A stretch of 64,000 nucleotides of DNA from JAOUEA01 sp963810945 (GCA_963810945.1 CAWEPI010000008.1:62001-126000); one strand, 5' to 3'; numbered from the stretch's first letter, positions 10,050-19,560 are shown. The notes: generated from the letters alone by a model not told the origin. Program-made: numbers and translations.

Positions 10050-10954
10050 GCGCACAGCCTTCTCGGCCCAGCACCCTCGAGGATCGAGGCGGTGCGTTGC
10101 CCGACTTCCTCCTCATCGGAGCGATGAAGTGCGGCACCACGAGCCTCTACCACTACCTGCGCGATCACCCACAGATCTTCATGCCCACCATCAAGGCACC
10201 CGAGTTCTTCGCGGAAGAGTCGAACTGGGGTCGCGGCATCGCGTGGTACCGACGACAGTTCGAAGGGGTCGGGCCCGGCGTCGTCGCGCTCGGTGAGGCA
10301 TCGAACGTCTACACGAAGTATCCGCGCTATCGAGGCGTGCCCGAGCGTATCGCCGAGATCATCCCGCACGCTCGTCTGATCTACGTCGTCCGCGATCCGA
10401 TCGACCGGATCCGCTCCCACTACCAGACGCGGGTCACCGAGGGAACGGAGCGAGCGCCGATCGGCCGCGCCGTGCGCGAGAACCCGATCTACCTGGATTA
10501 CAGCCGGTACGCGATGCAGCTCGACCGGTATCTCGCGCAGTTCCCACGAGAACAGCTCCACGTCATCAGGGCGGAGGATCTCCGTGGCGACCGGCGTGCG
10601 ACCGTGCAGGGCGTGTACGCGTTCCTCGGGGTGGACCCCGACCACGTTCCGAACGACATGGATCGGGACTTCTACGAGACCAGGCATCGCGCCGCGCGAT
10701 CACCGGTGCCGTTGTGGCTGCGCAAGGGTTTGAAGCGCCACCTGCCGGCGGCCAAGAGGGCTAAAGAGCTGGAGAACAACGTGGTCCGCGCGCTCCGGGG
10801 GCTCCGGAGGAAACCCGAGGCTCCGCCCACGCTTCCGGATCATCTCGTGATCCCCGACGACGTGCGCGCCGAGCTCGCCGATGCCCTGAGGGACGACGTG
10901 CTGAAACTCCGCAGCTACCTCGGCCCCGACTTCGACGGCTGGGGGATCGCGTGA
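10046..10954 (+). CDS. PAPS-dependent sulfotransferase
   Basis: 302 residues from GTG 10046. The 5'-phosphosulfate-binding loop is FLLIGAMKCGTTSLYHYL (residues ~21-38) and the 3'-phosphate-binding site is RLIYVVRDPIDRIRSHY. Both are diagnostic of the Sulfotransfer family. It moves a sulfuryl group from PAPS to a hydroxyl or amine acceptor. Because it is translationally coupled to the priming transferase, the likely acceptor is the exported polysaccharide or its lipid-linked precursor, giving a sulfated glycan (inference). No TM segment or signal peptide is evident. Confidence 0.85.
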   Translation: MSAQPSRPSTLEDRGGALPDFLLIGAMKCGTTSLYHYLRDHPQIFMPTIKAPEFFAEESNWGRGIAWYRRQFEGVGPGVVALGEASNVYTKYPRYRGVPERIAEIIPHARLIYVVRDPIDRIRSHYQTRVTEGTERAPIGRAVRENPIYLDYSRYAMQLDRYLAQFPREQLHVIRAEDLRGDRRATVQGVYAFLGVDPDHVPNDMDRDFYETRHRAARSPVPLWLRKGLKRHLPAAKRAKELENNVVRALRGLRRKPEAPPTLPDHLVIPDDVRAELADALRDDVLKLRSYLGPDFDGWGIA

Positions 10955-11174
10955 CGCCGGCCCCCGGCCGGTGATGGAGGCGAGTCGTCGTGGGAAGGCC
11001 TACGATCACGGGTGCGGACCGAGCGTCTACGGCAGCAGTGGGCGGCGGCCGTACGGGTAGCTACCGCAGACGGCCGACGCCATCCGTCGTGTTCGACGTT
11101 AGCGTTGCCGGAGTCGGCATCCCGCCGTGGGGTCCAGTTGCTCCATGGCGATCCGGTCAGGGGAGGATCGAGAT

Positions 11175-13018
11175 ATGCGCCGTGGAACACGACTGATCAC
11201 CTATTCGTTGAGCATGGTTCTCACCTTCGCGACGATCGGGGTGGGCACCGCGCACGCGTTGACCAGCACGACGCAACCCCAGCTCACCCTCAACCGCCTG
11301 ATCCAGACCTCGCCGTTCGTGGGAACGACGACCAAGGTGTCCGACAACGAGGGCAGCGCGTACGTCGCGAGCGACGACGCGTTCTGGATGGCGGACGACA
11401 ACGGCGACGCACTGTGGGTGGTCGACCGCACGACAGGGGTGCTGCGCCGGAAGGTCGCACAGTCGGAATTCATCAACGCGCCGCGCTTCGGCGTCGGCGG
11501 CACCGCCGGTCAGTCACGCACCGAAGACCTCGAGGCGCTCGCCTACGACGCGAACGCCGACGTCATCTATGCCTTCTCCGGGAGCACGAGCGCGATCCCG
11601 ACGGTCTTCCGTCTGACGCGGGATGCCAACCATCAGTTCCAGGTCCAGTCCTGGCAGCCTCTGCCGTCGGAATGGACCGGCGCGGGGTGGCGCCTGGCCG
11701 ACGGCCTCCTCTACGTCGTCAACGGCTCGACCTTCCGCACCTACGACTTCGCGACGAACACGTTCGGGCCCACGTTCTCGATCTCGGGGATCTCGAAGAT
11801 CTACGGCATGGACTTCGATGACGCGACCGGTGACATGCTGGTCGTGAACGGCAGTGAGAAGCTCTACCGGGTGTCGATGCCCACCAGGACGATCCTGCCC
11901 GGATGGAACGGCATCAGCCTGACCGGGTTCGGTGTCCTCGACGCCCGCGCCGTCGAGGTCATCGGCGAGCAAGTGTTCGTCACCGACGGAGCCGACACCA
12001 ACAGGCGGTCTTCATCGAGCCCCATGTTCCACGCCGTCTTCGTGTTCGACGTCAGCGGACCCGGCGGGCCCGGCCCGACCGCGGGCTTCACCGCGACGCC
12101 CACCACCGGCACGGCGCCGCTCGTCGTGAACTTCACGGACACGAGCACCGGCTCGCCGACGAGCTGGTCCTGGGACTTCGGGGACGGAACGTCGACGTCG
12201 ACCCTGCAGTCACCCTCGCACGAGTACGACAGCGCCGGGACCTTCACCGCGAAGTTGACCGCCACCAACACGCAGGGTCGAGTTCGGCGTCGAAGACGAT
12301 CACGGTCAACCAACCATCGGCCCCGACCGCGAGCTTCACGGCGACGCCCACCACCGGCACGGCACCGCTCGTCGTGAACTTCACGGACACGAGCACCGGC
12401 TCGCCGACGAGCTGGTCCTGGGACTTCGGGGACGGCGGCACGTCGACCTCGCAGTCGCCCCAGCACCAGTACGACACCACGGGACCTTCACCGCGACGTT
12501 GACCGCGACCAACGCGCTGGGGTCGGATCGAGGTCTCGCAGACGATCACCGTCAGCACCACGGCCGTCATCACTCCCTCCGACGACACCCAGATCAACCT
12601 GTCGGGCGGGCTCGTGCCCGGGTCCGCGCCGAGCTTCAGCGCGGACGGCTCGCCGGTGAGCGACGGCCTGCTCAAGTTCAACGTCAACGTCGGGGGTCCG
12701 ATCACGGGCGCCACGCTCCGCCTGTACTGCGTGGACCCCTCCTCCGCGGGCGGCACCTTCTACGCCGCCACCGAGACCAACCCCCCCTGGAGCGAGAACA
12801 CGGTGACCTGGGCGACCGCTCCGGTAGCCGGCGCCAGCTACGGATCCCTCGGAGCGGTCAAGGTCGGGTTCTGGTACGAGGTCAACCTCTCGGCGCTCGT
12901 GACCGCGAACGGCACCTACACCCTGAGGATCAAGAACACCTCGACCAACGGGGCGGACTACGCCACGAAGGAGGGCGCGGCTGGATTCGCTCCCCAGCTG
13001 GTGGTGACGACCGCCTGA
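11175..13018 (+). CDS. secreted multidomain protein: beta-propeller-like, two PKD repeats, DNRLRE domain; frameshifted
   Basis: ATG 11175 has GGGAGG at 11161-11166 and a signal peptide ending near AHA. Domains in order: a ~270-residue repeat region resembling an NHL/propeller fold, two PKD domains (each with WSWDFGDG), and a C-terminal domain of the DNRLRE/CBM96 type (WSENTVTWATAP, GTYTLRIKNTSTNGADYATK). Three shifts break the frame near 12272 (one base lost), 12482 (G lost) and 12525 (G gained), all within the PKD part. It probably acts at the cell surface or outside, binding glycan or protein; no catalytic residues are recognised. It follows the polysaccharide cluster. Confidence 0.72.
12087..12435 (+). 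repeat. tandem PKD-coding repeat, 2 x 101 bp
   Basis: Copies at 12087-12187 and 12335-12435 differ at only two positions by eye, both synonymous. Such identity between PKD domains implies a recent duplication or gene conversion. Confidence 0.85.
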
Positions 13019-13088
13019 GTCCGGGCTCCGTCTCGTTCAGTCTCGCGCAGAGACTTGGAGCGCCCCACACGTCTGCGAGGATGCCTAC

Positions 13089-13547
13089 ATGCTCCGGGCC
13101 GCCTTCCTCGCGCTCGCCGTCGTGACCCTCGCGGCGTGCGGCGGCGAGCACTGCCCCGACGCGAACACCACCCCCGGCCACATCACGTTCGCGAAGGGAC
13201 CCGCGCTCACCGTGCGGATCGCGGACGACGCGCAGGAGCGCGCCGACGGGCTCATGAACGTGACGGGGCTGCCCGCGAACGAGGGGATGGCGTTCCTGTT
13301 CGGTGGCCCCACCGACGCGACGTTCTGGATGAAGGACACGCCGCTACCCCTCTCCGTCGCGTTCGTCTCGAACGGGAAGATCGTCGCGATCCGCGACATG
13401 GCGCCGTGCACGGCGGATCCCTGCCGGACGTACGCTTCCCCATCGACGTACACGATGGCCGTCGAGGCGAACCGGGGGTGGTTCGCGGGCCACGGCATCG
13501 AGGTCGGCGACCGGGTGGAGAGCTTCGATGGACCGTTCTGTCAGTGA
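13089..13547 (+). CDS. DUF192 family lipoprotein
   Basis: 152 residues. The N-terminal signal MLRAAFLALAVVTLAAC has a lipobox (LAAC) that would lipidate Cys17. The DUF192 core follows: ERADGLMNVTGLPANEGMAF, FWMKDTPLPLSVAFVS and MAVEANRGWFAGHGIEVGD. DUF192 proteins form a small beta-barrel of unknown biochemical role and are often exported. The stop overlaps the next start by 20 nt, suggesting co-expression. Confidence 0.85.
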   Translation: MLRAAFLALAVVTLAACGGEHCPDANTTPGHITFAKGPALTVRIADDAQERADGLMNVTGLPANEGMAFLFGGPTDATFWMKDTPLPLSVAFVSNGKIVAIRDMAPCTADPCRTYASPSTYTMAVEANRGWFAGHGIEVGDRVESFDGPFCQ

Positions 13548-13860
13548 GGGACCCGAGGACTGCCTGCTCTGCCGGGCCGAGCGCGTCACCGATTGGTTCC
13601 ACGAGGACGACGACTGCTGGGTGGCCGAGTGCGTGGTCTGCCGCACCCCCATGGTCGTGTGGCGCACCCACGGCCTGCCCGAGCCCGAACACGAGGCCCA
13701 ACTCCTGGCCCACCTCGAACGGGTGGCCGCCGAGCGCTACGGCGACGAGGGCTACTGGGTGGATCCCGAACGCCGCCGCATCCCCGACCACTGGCACGCG
13801 CATGCGCGGCCGGCCGGAGAGTTCTTCGATCCCAAGAGCTCGCTGCACGGACGCACCTGA
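13528..13860 (+). CDS. small CxxC protein of unknown function
   Basis: 110 acidic residues with two CxxC pairs (CLLC at 13-16 and CVVC at 36-39) that could form one zinc ribbon. A Trp/His-rich end follows (IPDHWHAHARPAG). I do not recognise the family with certainty. The first CxxC plus a later H-rich motif slightly recalls HIT-like proteins, but the HxHxH triad is not clear. It overlaps the DUF192 gene and is probably co-translated with it. Confidence 0.65.
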   Translation: MDRSVSEGPEDCLLCRAERVTDWFHEDDDCWVAECVVCRTPMVVWRTHGLPEPEHEAQLLAHLERVAAERYGDEGYWVDPERRRIPDHWHAHARPAGEFFDPKSSLHGRT

Positions 13861-13931
13861 CCGAGCCGACCCGCAACTGTTGCGGACCTGTGACTTCTTC
13901 CGCTCGACGGCCGGATGAGCCCTTCGGTTGC

Positions 13932-13961
13932 TTGACACCGGTGGGTCCCCGCAGGCATCCT
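13932..13961 (+). promoter_or_regulatory. candidate promoter of the sulfate importer operon
   Basis: TTGACA (13932-13937) is a perfect -35 hexamer, with a weak CATCCT -10 after an 18-bp spacer (13956-13961). Transcription from here would give a leader of about 175 nt before ATG 14146. Confidence 0.35.
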
Positions 13962-13980
13962 GGGGCCCGCGCAGCTGTTC

Positions 13981-14117
13981 GACCGGACCACCGGAGACAC
14001 GGCTGCCATGCACGTCCGCTCCCTGCGGGGTTCATCCCCCCGGGCGACGGTACGACGTTCTTTTCGGTTGACCGGACCACCGGAGGCCGAGCACCCAGAG
14101 GCCTACCGGCTGCTCGG
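13981..14117 (+). promoter_or_regulatory. structured leader of sulfate importer operon
   Basis: The region 13861-14145 holds no convincing gene. It contains a 16-bp direct repeat, GACCGGACCACCGGAG, at 13981-13996 and 14070-14085. Each copy can fold as CCGG-ACCA-CCGG. A 7-bp stem, CCGAGCA/TGCTCGG (14087-14093 with 14111-14117), follows close to the ribosome-binding site AAAGGAAG. I cannot match it to a known riboswitch, including SAM classes. A protein-binding or attenuation role for sulfur control is inference. Confidence 0.35.
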
Positions 14118-14145
14118 CATGCCGGTCGATCGAAAGGAAGCTCGG

Positions 14146-15237
14146 ATGCCCATCCGTCTCAGGAGGCTCTACGACGCGGCGCTCGTCGTGCTCGTGATCC
14201 TCATCCTCGCCGCGTGCTCCGCGAGCAACGCGTCGGACTCATCCACCAGCGCCAGCGGCGGCTCCTGCACGCCGTCGGACAGCCCCACCATCACCTTCCT
14301 CGCGTACAGCACGCCGCAGGAGGTCTACGACGCCAAGATCATCCCGGCGTTCAAGTCCATGTGGAAGGACAAGCACGACGGCCAGATCGTGAACTTCCTG
14401 GAGTCCTACGGCCCGTCTACGACCCAGGCCCAGAACGTCGTGAACGGCCAGCCCGCCGACGTCGTGGCGCTCTCGCTCGCCCCCGACGTGGACACGATCG
14501 AGCAGGCCGGCCTGATCACCCACGACTGGACCGACGCCCCCGACGGCGGCATGGTCTCGTCCTCCGTGGTCGTGTTCGACGTCCGCCCCGGCAACCCCAA
14601 GGGCATCAAGGACTGGAACGACCTCGCCAAGTCCGGCACCCAGGTCCTCACGCCCGACCCCGCCCAGAGCGGCGGTGCGCGTTGGAACCTCGTGTCCATG
14701 TGGGGCTCCGCGCTCCGCGGCGACGTGCCCGGCATCTCGAAGGACGACGAGTCCGGCGCCACCAAGCTGATGAACGACGTGACCGCCAACGTGGTCGCCT
14801 ACGACAGCTCGGCCCGGAGCTCGATCCAGAACTTCGAGGACGGCAACGGCGACGTGGCCATCACCTACGAGAACGAGGTGAAGACCGCCGAGGCGGCCGG
14901 ACTCCCGGACGAGGCCGTCTACCCCAAGGGGTCGGTCCTGATCCAGAACCCGGTGGCCGTCGTGGACAAGAACGTCGACGAGCACTGCGTCCGTGACGTG
15001 GCCGAGGCGTTCGTGAGCTTCCTGCACACGAAGGAGGCCAAGGGCTACTACGCCGACCCCGGCTTCCTCCGCTCGACCGACGTCGCCAAGGCGCAGGCCG
15101 GCGACCCGGCGAACGGGTACCCCGCGATCCAGGACCTCTTCACGGTCGATGACCTCGGGGGTTGGGACGCGCTGAACGAGAAGTTGTTCAGCGACAACGG
15201 CATCGCAACGCAGGCAGTGGCCAACTCCGGCCAGTAG
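14146..15237 (+). CDS. sulfate ABC transporter substrate-binding lipoprotein
   Basis: ATG 14146 follows AAAGGAAG (14132-14139). The signal peptide ends in a lipobox (LAAC). The mature protein has the Sbp/CysP signatures ITFLAYSTPQEVYDAKIIPA, QPADVVALSLAPDVDT, TPDPAQSGGARWN and VAITYENEV. 363 residues, normal for the family. It captures sulfate (or thiosulfate) outside the membrane for the CysTWA importer encoded next, 14 bp downstream. Confidence 0.92.
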   Translation: MPIRLRRLYDAALVVLVILILAACSASNASDSSTSASGGSCTPSDSPTITFLAYSTPQEVYDAKIIPAFKSMWKDKHDGQIVNFLESYGPSTTQAQNVVNGQPADVVALSLAPDVDTIEQAGLITHDWTDAPDGGMVSSSVVVFDVRPGNPKGIKDWNDLAKSGTQVLTPDPAQSGGARWNLVSMWGSALRGDVPGISKDDESGATKLMNDVTANVVAYDSSARSSIQNFEDGNGDVAITYENEVKTAEAAGLPDEAVYPKGSVLIQNPVAVVDKNVDEHCVRDVAEAFVSFLHTKEAKGYYADPGFLRSTDVAKAQAGDPANGYPAIQDLFTVDDLGGWDALNEKLFSDNGIATQAVANSGQ

Positions 15238-15251
15238 CCGAAAGGACGACG

Positions 15252-16109
15252 ATGAGCAGCGCCGCGCAGATCACGACCCGCAGTCGGACCCGGTTCTCCC
15301 CGCGGTCAGCTGCGCGGCTGCGGCGGCTGAGCCTGCGCGGCGCTGCCATCGTCTATCTCGGGGGCATGGTGCTCCTGCCCGTGGTCGCCCTGCTCGTGAA
15401 GGGCTTCTCGGCAGGCTTCGGCTCCCTCTCGCACGCGCTGTCCGCGCCGGGAGCCCTCGCCGCCATCCGCCTCACCCTGATCACGGCCACCCTCACGGCC
15501 GTCATCAACGCCGTGATGGGCACCCTGCTCGCCTACGTGATGGTGCGCTACCGCTTCCCGGGCCGCGCGCTGCTCTCCACGGTGGCGGACCTCCCCATCG
15601 CGATCCCCACCCTGGTCACGGGCCTGATGCTGGTGGCGATCTACGGGCCCAACGCGCCCATCGGGAAGTTCCTGTCGGACGCGGGCATCAAGGTGATCTT
15701 CGCGCCGCTCGGCATCGAGCTGGCGCTGCTCGTGGTCACCCTCCCGTTCGTCTTGCGCACCGTGCAGCCGGTGTTGCTGGAGCTCGACCCCGCCGAGGAG
15801 GAGGCCGCGACCACCCTCGGTGCGAACGGGTGGACCACCTTCCGCAAGGTCGTGCTCCCGACGATCCGTCCCGCGATCGCCGCGGGCGCGCTGCTGTCGT
15901 TCGCACGCGCGTGCGGGGAGTTCGGCAGCATCGTGATCGTCTCGGGCAACATCGTGAACAAGACGCTCACGGCGCCCGTCTACATCTTCCAGCTCACGAG
16001 CCAGTTCCGTTTCGAGGAGGCCGCGGCGGTCGCCTCGCTCCTGTTCGCGATCTCGTTCGTGATGGTCATGATCACCGCGCGCCTCCTCCAGCGGAAGGAG
16101 TCGGCATGA
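15252..16109 (+). CDS. cysT: sulfate ABC transporter permease CysT
   Basis: 285 residues with six TM helices after a basic N-terminus. The permease coupling motif is EEEAATTLGANGWTTFRKVVLP, with ARACGEFGSIVIVSGN after it, typical of CysT/CysU. ATG 15252 has AAAGGACG just upstream. The stop overlaps the CysW start (ATGA). It forms the heterodimeric channel with CysW. Confidence 0.93.
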   Translation: MSSAAQITTRSRTRFSPRSAARLRRLSLRGAAIVYLGGMVLLPVVALLVKGFSAGFGSLSHALSAPGALAAIRLTLITATLTAVINAVMGTLLAYVMVRYRFPGRALLSTVADLPIAIPTLVTGLMLVAIYGPNAPIGKFLSDAGIKVIFAPLGIELALLVVTLPFVLRTVQPVLLELDPAEEEAATTLGANGWTTFRKVVLPTIRPAIAAGALLSFARACGEFGSIVIVSGNIVNKTLTAPVYIFQLTSQFRFEEAAAVASLLFAISFVMVMITARLLQRKESA

Positions 16110-16993
16110 GCACCGCCGCCGCGACGCCCTCGGCCGTGACGGCCACACCCCCGGAGCCCGCCGCCCGCCGCGCCGACCTGCGCAAGCGCCGGGTGACCAA
16201 GTGGCTGCTCGTCACGGCGGCGGTGAGCTACGTCGTGTTCCTCCTCTTCCTGCCGCTCGCCGGCATCGTCTGGACCGTGGTGAAGGCCGGCTGGCACACG
16301 ATCGCGGAGACCTTCTCGAACGGCAACGTGGTGCACGCCTTCGAGCTCACGGCGGTGATCGCCGTCATCACGGTGGCGGTCACGACGTTCTTCGGGGTGC
16401 TGGTGGCCTGGGTGCTGGTGCGCCAGCACTTCCGCGGCAAGTGGTTCCTGAACGCCCTGGTGGACCTGCCCTTCGCGCTTTCGCCGGTCACCGTGGGACT
16501 GGCCGCCGTGCTCCTGTTCGGCCGCGGCGGCTGGTTCGAGCCCTGGTTCGACGCGCGCGGCATCCAGATCATGTACGCGCTGCCGGCCATGGTGATCGTG
16601 ACGATCTTCATCAGCCTGCCCTTCACGATCCGCGAGGTGCAGCCCGTGCTCGAGGAGCTCGGCAAGGACGAGGAGGACGCCTCGCGCACCCTCGGCGCCT
16701 CCATCTCGCAGACGTTCCGCAAGGTGACGCTGCCCAACATCCGCTGGGCGCTGCTCTACGGCATCGCGCTGTCCACCGCGCGCGCGATCGGCGAGATCGG
16801 CGCCGTGCTCCTCGTCTCGGGCAACATCCAGGGCAAGACCGAGACGGCGACGCTCACCATCTACAACGCGTTCGAACACCGGCAACAGGCCACGGGCTAC
16901 ATCGTGGCGCTCACGCTGGCGACGGTCTCCATCCTCCTGCTGGCGGGGATCGAAGCGACCAAACACAAGATCAGAAGGGAGCGGACCAGATGA
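16106..16993 (+). CDS. cysW: sulfate ABC transporter permease CysW
   Basis: 295 residues, six TM helices. The coupling helix is DEEDASRTLGASISQTFRKV, followed by ARAIGEIGAVLLVSGNIQGK and TIYNAFEHRQQATGY, which are specific to CysW. Start and stop both overlap neighbours by 4 nt (ATGA), so stoichiometry is probably set by translational coupling. It partners CysT and is driven by CysA. Confidence 0.93.
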   Translation: MSTAAATPSAVTATPPEPAARRADLRKRRVTKWLLVTAAVSYVVFLLFLPLAGIVWTVVKAGWHTIAETFSNGNVVHAFELTAVIAVITVAVTTFFGVLVAWVLVRQHFRGKWFLNALVDLPFALSPVTVGLAAVLLFGRGGWFEPWFDARGIQIMYALPAMVIVTIFISLPFTIREVQPVLEELGKDEEDASRTLGASISQTFRKVTLPNIRWALLYGIALSTARAIGEIGAVLLVSGNIQGKTETATLTIYNAFEHRQQATGYIVALTLATVSILLLAGIEATKHKIRRERTR

Positions 16994-18096
16994 CGCAGCC
17001 CATCGTGGTCGAGGCGCTCACGAAACGCTTCGGGGACTACGAAGCGGTATCCGACGTCTCATTCACGGCGCCCGCGGGCGCCATCACCGCCCTGCTGGGG
17101 CCGAGCGGCTCCGGCAAGAGCACCGTCCTGCGCACGATCGCGGGCCTGGAGACGCCGTCGGCCGGGAGGATCTGGGTGGGCGACGAGGAGCTGACCGACA
17201 AGAGCGTCCAACAGCGCGAGGTCGGATTCGTCTTCCAGCACTACGCCCTCTTCCGGCACATGACGGTGGCGCAGAACGTCGCCTTCGGCCTGGCCGTGCG
17301 CAAGGAGTCCAAGGCCGTGCAGCGCCAGCGCGTCGACGAGCTGCTCGAGCTCGTGCAGCTCGCGCCCTTCGCCAAGCGCTACCCCGACCAGCTCTCCGGC
17401 GGGCAGCGCCAGCGCGTGGCCCTCGCCCGTGCGCTCGCTCCCCAGCCCCGCGTCCTGCTCCTCGACGAGCCGTTCGGGGCCCTCGACGCGCGCGTCCGCC
17501 AGGACCTGCGCCGCTGGCTCGACGAGCTGCACCGCGAGCTGGGCGTCACGAGCCTCCTCGTCACCCACGACCAGGAGGAGGCCCTGGAGCTCGCCAACCA
17601 GATCGTGGTGATGCACCAGGGCAAGGTCGAGCAGGTCGGCACGCCCGACCAGATCTATGACGACCCGGCCACGGCGTTCGTGGCGGGCTTCGTGGGCTCG
17701 GCCAACGTCCTGCACGGCGAGGTCGTGGACGGACATGTGCACCTCGGGGTCGTCCGCGTGCCGGGCGCGGACCACCTGGAGGAGGGGTCGCAGGCCACCG
17801 CCTTCGTCCGCCCGCACGACGTCCGGATCACGCCCGACGCTCCCAGCGGGTCGATCTACGCGAAGATCGACCGCGTCGCGTCGCTGGGCTGGCTCGCGCG
17901 CCTCACGCTCCGCCTGCCGGACGACACGATCATCGTGGCCCACGTCCCCCAGGATCAGCTGGCGGGCGCCGGCGAGGGCGACACCATCTCGGTGGATCTG
18001 CGCAACCCCAAGGCCTTCCACCGCGAGGACGCGATCGGCGCCGAGGCGCTCGCCGAGACGGACGACGCCGCGCAGGAGGTGCCGAGCTCGGCATGA
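16990..18096 (+). CDS. cysA: sulfate ABC transporter ATPase CysA
   Basis: 368 residues. Walker A GPSGSGKST, Q-loop VFQHYALF, signature LSGGQRQRVALARAL, Walker B VLLLDEPFGALD, H-loop LVTHDQEEA. The C-terminal ~110 residues form the TOBE-like regulatory domain (FVRPHDVRI). It hydrolyses ATP to drive sulfate import through CysTW. Confidence 0.95.
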   Translation: MTQPIVVEALTKRFGDYEAVSDVSFTAPAGAITALLGPSGSGKSTVLRTIAGLETPSAGRIWVGDEELTDKSVQQREVGFVFQHYALFRHMTVAQNVAFGLAVRKESKAVQRQRVDELLELVQLAPFAKRYPDQLSGGQRQRVALARALAPQPRVLLLDEPFGALDARVRQDLRRWLDELHRELGVTSLLVTHDQEEALELANQIVVMHQGKVEQVGTPDQIYDDPATAFVAGFVGSANVLHGEVVDGHVHLGVVRVPGADHLEEGSQATAFVRPHDVRITPDAPSGSIYAKIDRVASLGWLARLTLRLPDDTIIVAHVPQDQLAGAGEGDTISVDLRNPKAFHREDAIGAEALAETDDAAQEVPSSA

Positions 18097-18317
18097 GCGC
18101 CGAGCCGGCCCGCGTGCGCACGGTGGACACCCCCAGCGGCAGTGGCGACGTCCCCGCCGAGGTGCTCCGCTTCGCCGCGCTCCCCGAGGAGCAACGCAGG
18201 CTCCTGCTGCACGTGAGCGAGCTGCTCGGCGAGATCGCCTACGGCAACGTCGTGATCGTGTTGCAGGACGGCAAGGTGATCCAGATCGAGACCTCGGAGA
18301 AGATCCGCCTGCGCTGA
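18093..18317 (+). CDS. YezD-like small protein (DUF2292)
   Basis: 74 residues. The C-terminal half carries the YezD/DUF2292 pattern EIAYGNVVIVLQDGKVIQIE ending SEKIRLR. The start overlaps the cysA stop (ATGA), so it is the last gene of the sulfate importer operon. DUF2292 proteins are frequently found with sulfur assimilation genes; their biochemical role is unknown. Confidence 0.85.
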   Translation: MSAEPARVRTVDTPSGSGDVPAEVLRFAALPEEQRRLLLHVSELLGEIAYGNVVIVLQDGKVIQIETSEKIRLR

Positions 18318-18326
18318 GGCCGCGAC

Positions 18327-19556
18327 CTACTCTCCCCATACGGCGCGGGCACGCTCGGTCAAGACGGGGAGCCTGCTCGCGAACGGGAACGTCCACGCCT
18401 TCGCCAGGGCGATGCCGCCACCGAGCAGCGCCATCACGACGCCCAACGCTCCCCATCGATCCCCCAGCGACCCGGCGCCGCTGCCCGCCATCAGCAGCAG
18501 GCCGAGGTTCAGCAGCACCACCTGCGTCCGCCCGCCGGCTTCGAAGACCGCCAGCGCGCGGCGTCGCTCGGTGGGGTGACCCGGTCGGGCCATCGGCAGG
18601 AGGTACGACCACGCGCCCAGCAACACCTGGATCAGCCAGCCCAACACGAACGCCGTCAAGAAGACCTCGCGGAAGCGATCGACGCCGGCCGCTCCGCTGA
18701 ACAGCGCCACGGCGAGCCCGATCGATCCGCTCACGAACCACACGACCGCGCCCATCATGTGCCAGGCGGCCGACGGGATCGCCCACGACCGCTCCATCCG
18801 CAAGACCGAGCCGATGAGCCAGACGAGCGAGAGCGCGCCGGCCGCGTAGGCCACACCTCCCGCGGCGAGCGCGCCGGTCCAGGGCCCGACCCACCCGACG
18901 ACCTGCAGGGCGAGGCCCGCGACGAGCAGGCCGAGCATGAGGGCACCGCGACGCGGCGGCATCCGCACCCGAAGGGCGGTGGGCAACAGGGTGATCATCG
19001 TGCCGACGACCGTGAGGGAGGCCCACCCCAGGACGTTCACGGTCATGTGCATCCGCTTGACGTCGAGGTACTCCGCGGCACCGACCGCGTGCGCGCCCAT
19101 CAGGGCCCCGAGCGTCGCCCCCACGAGCACGGACGCGACGGCCGCGCCATAGGCGGCCATCGGCAACCAGTGGCGCTTGTTGAGCGCGCGGCGCCACGCC
19201 CGGACGAGCACCCATCCCAGGATCGCCATGGCCGCGGTGAAGGAGGCGCCGCCCACGGCCGTGAGCCAAGGGGTGGACGTGGGCATGCCGATCGCGATCA
19301 TCCCGACGCCCGCGGTGAGCAACGCGAACTGGCCGCGCACGAGCCGGTCGGGCGGGCCGGGCGTGGCCGTGAGCGCGAGCGCGAAGTTCTGCATGGCGCC
19401 GGAGATCGCGGTGGAGATCGCCCCGGCGAGGGCGAGATGGAGCGGCAGCCAGATACCGAGGCGCCACCGGAACGGCAGGAGGAGCGAGAGGACCGCCGCC
19501 GTGAGCCATGCCCGCGAGGCGGTCTGATAGAGCGCGGTCGTCGTCCTCGGCCTCAT
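18327..19556 (-). CDS. polytopic membrane protein, heme-copper-oxidase-I/NnrS-like
   Basis: 409 residues with about twelve hydrophobic helices. His residues fall inside helices at LPLHLALAGA, KRMHMTVNVLGW and AAWHMMGAV, recalling the heme-ligand pattern of the cytochrome oxidase subunit I/NnrS superfamily. I cannot place it exactly. The start is 4 nt after the stop of the upstream ATPase gene, so the two are probably co-transcribed. It converges on the sulfate operon with a 9-bp gap. A role in copper or nitric-oxide handling is possible but unproven. Confidence 0.6.
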   Translation of the reverse strand: MRPRTTTALYQTASRAWLTAAVLSLLLPFRWRLGIWLPLHLALAGAISTAISGAMQNFALALTATPGPPDRLVRGQFALLTAGVGMIAIGMPTSTPWLTAVGGASFTAAMAILGWVLVRAWRRALNKRHWLPMAAYGAAVASVLVGATLGALMGAHAVGAAEYLDVKRMHMTVNVLGWASLTVVGTMITLLPTALRVRMPPRRGALMLGLLVAGLALQVVGWVGPWTGALAAGGVAYAAGALSLVWLIGSVLRMERSWAIPSAAWHMMGAVVWFVSGSIGLAVALFSGAAGVDRFREVFLTAFVLGWLIQVLLGAWSYLLPMARPGHPTERRRALAVFEAGGRTQVVLLNLGLLLMAGSGAGSLGDRWGALGVVMALLGGGIALAKAWTFPFASRLPVLTERARAVWGE

Positions 19557-19560
19557 CGGC

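Noticed and set aside
13861..14145. SAM-type or cysteine-leader attenuator upstream of the sulfate importer
   Set aside because: No SAM aptamer core and no Cys-rich short ORF could be identified; it is left as an unclassified structured leader.
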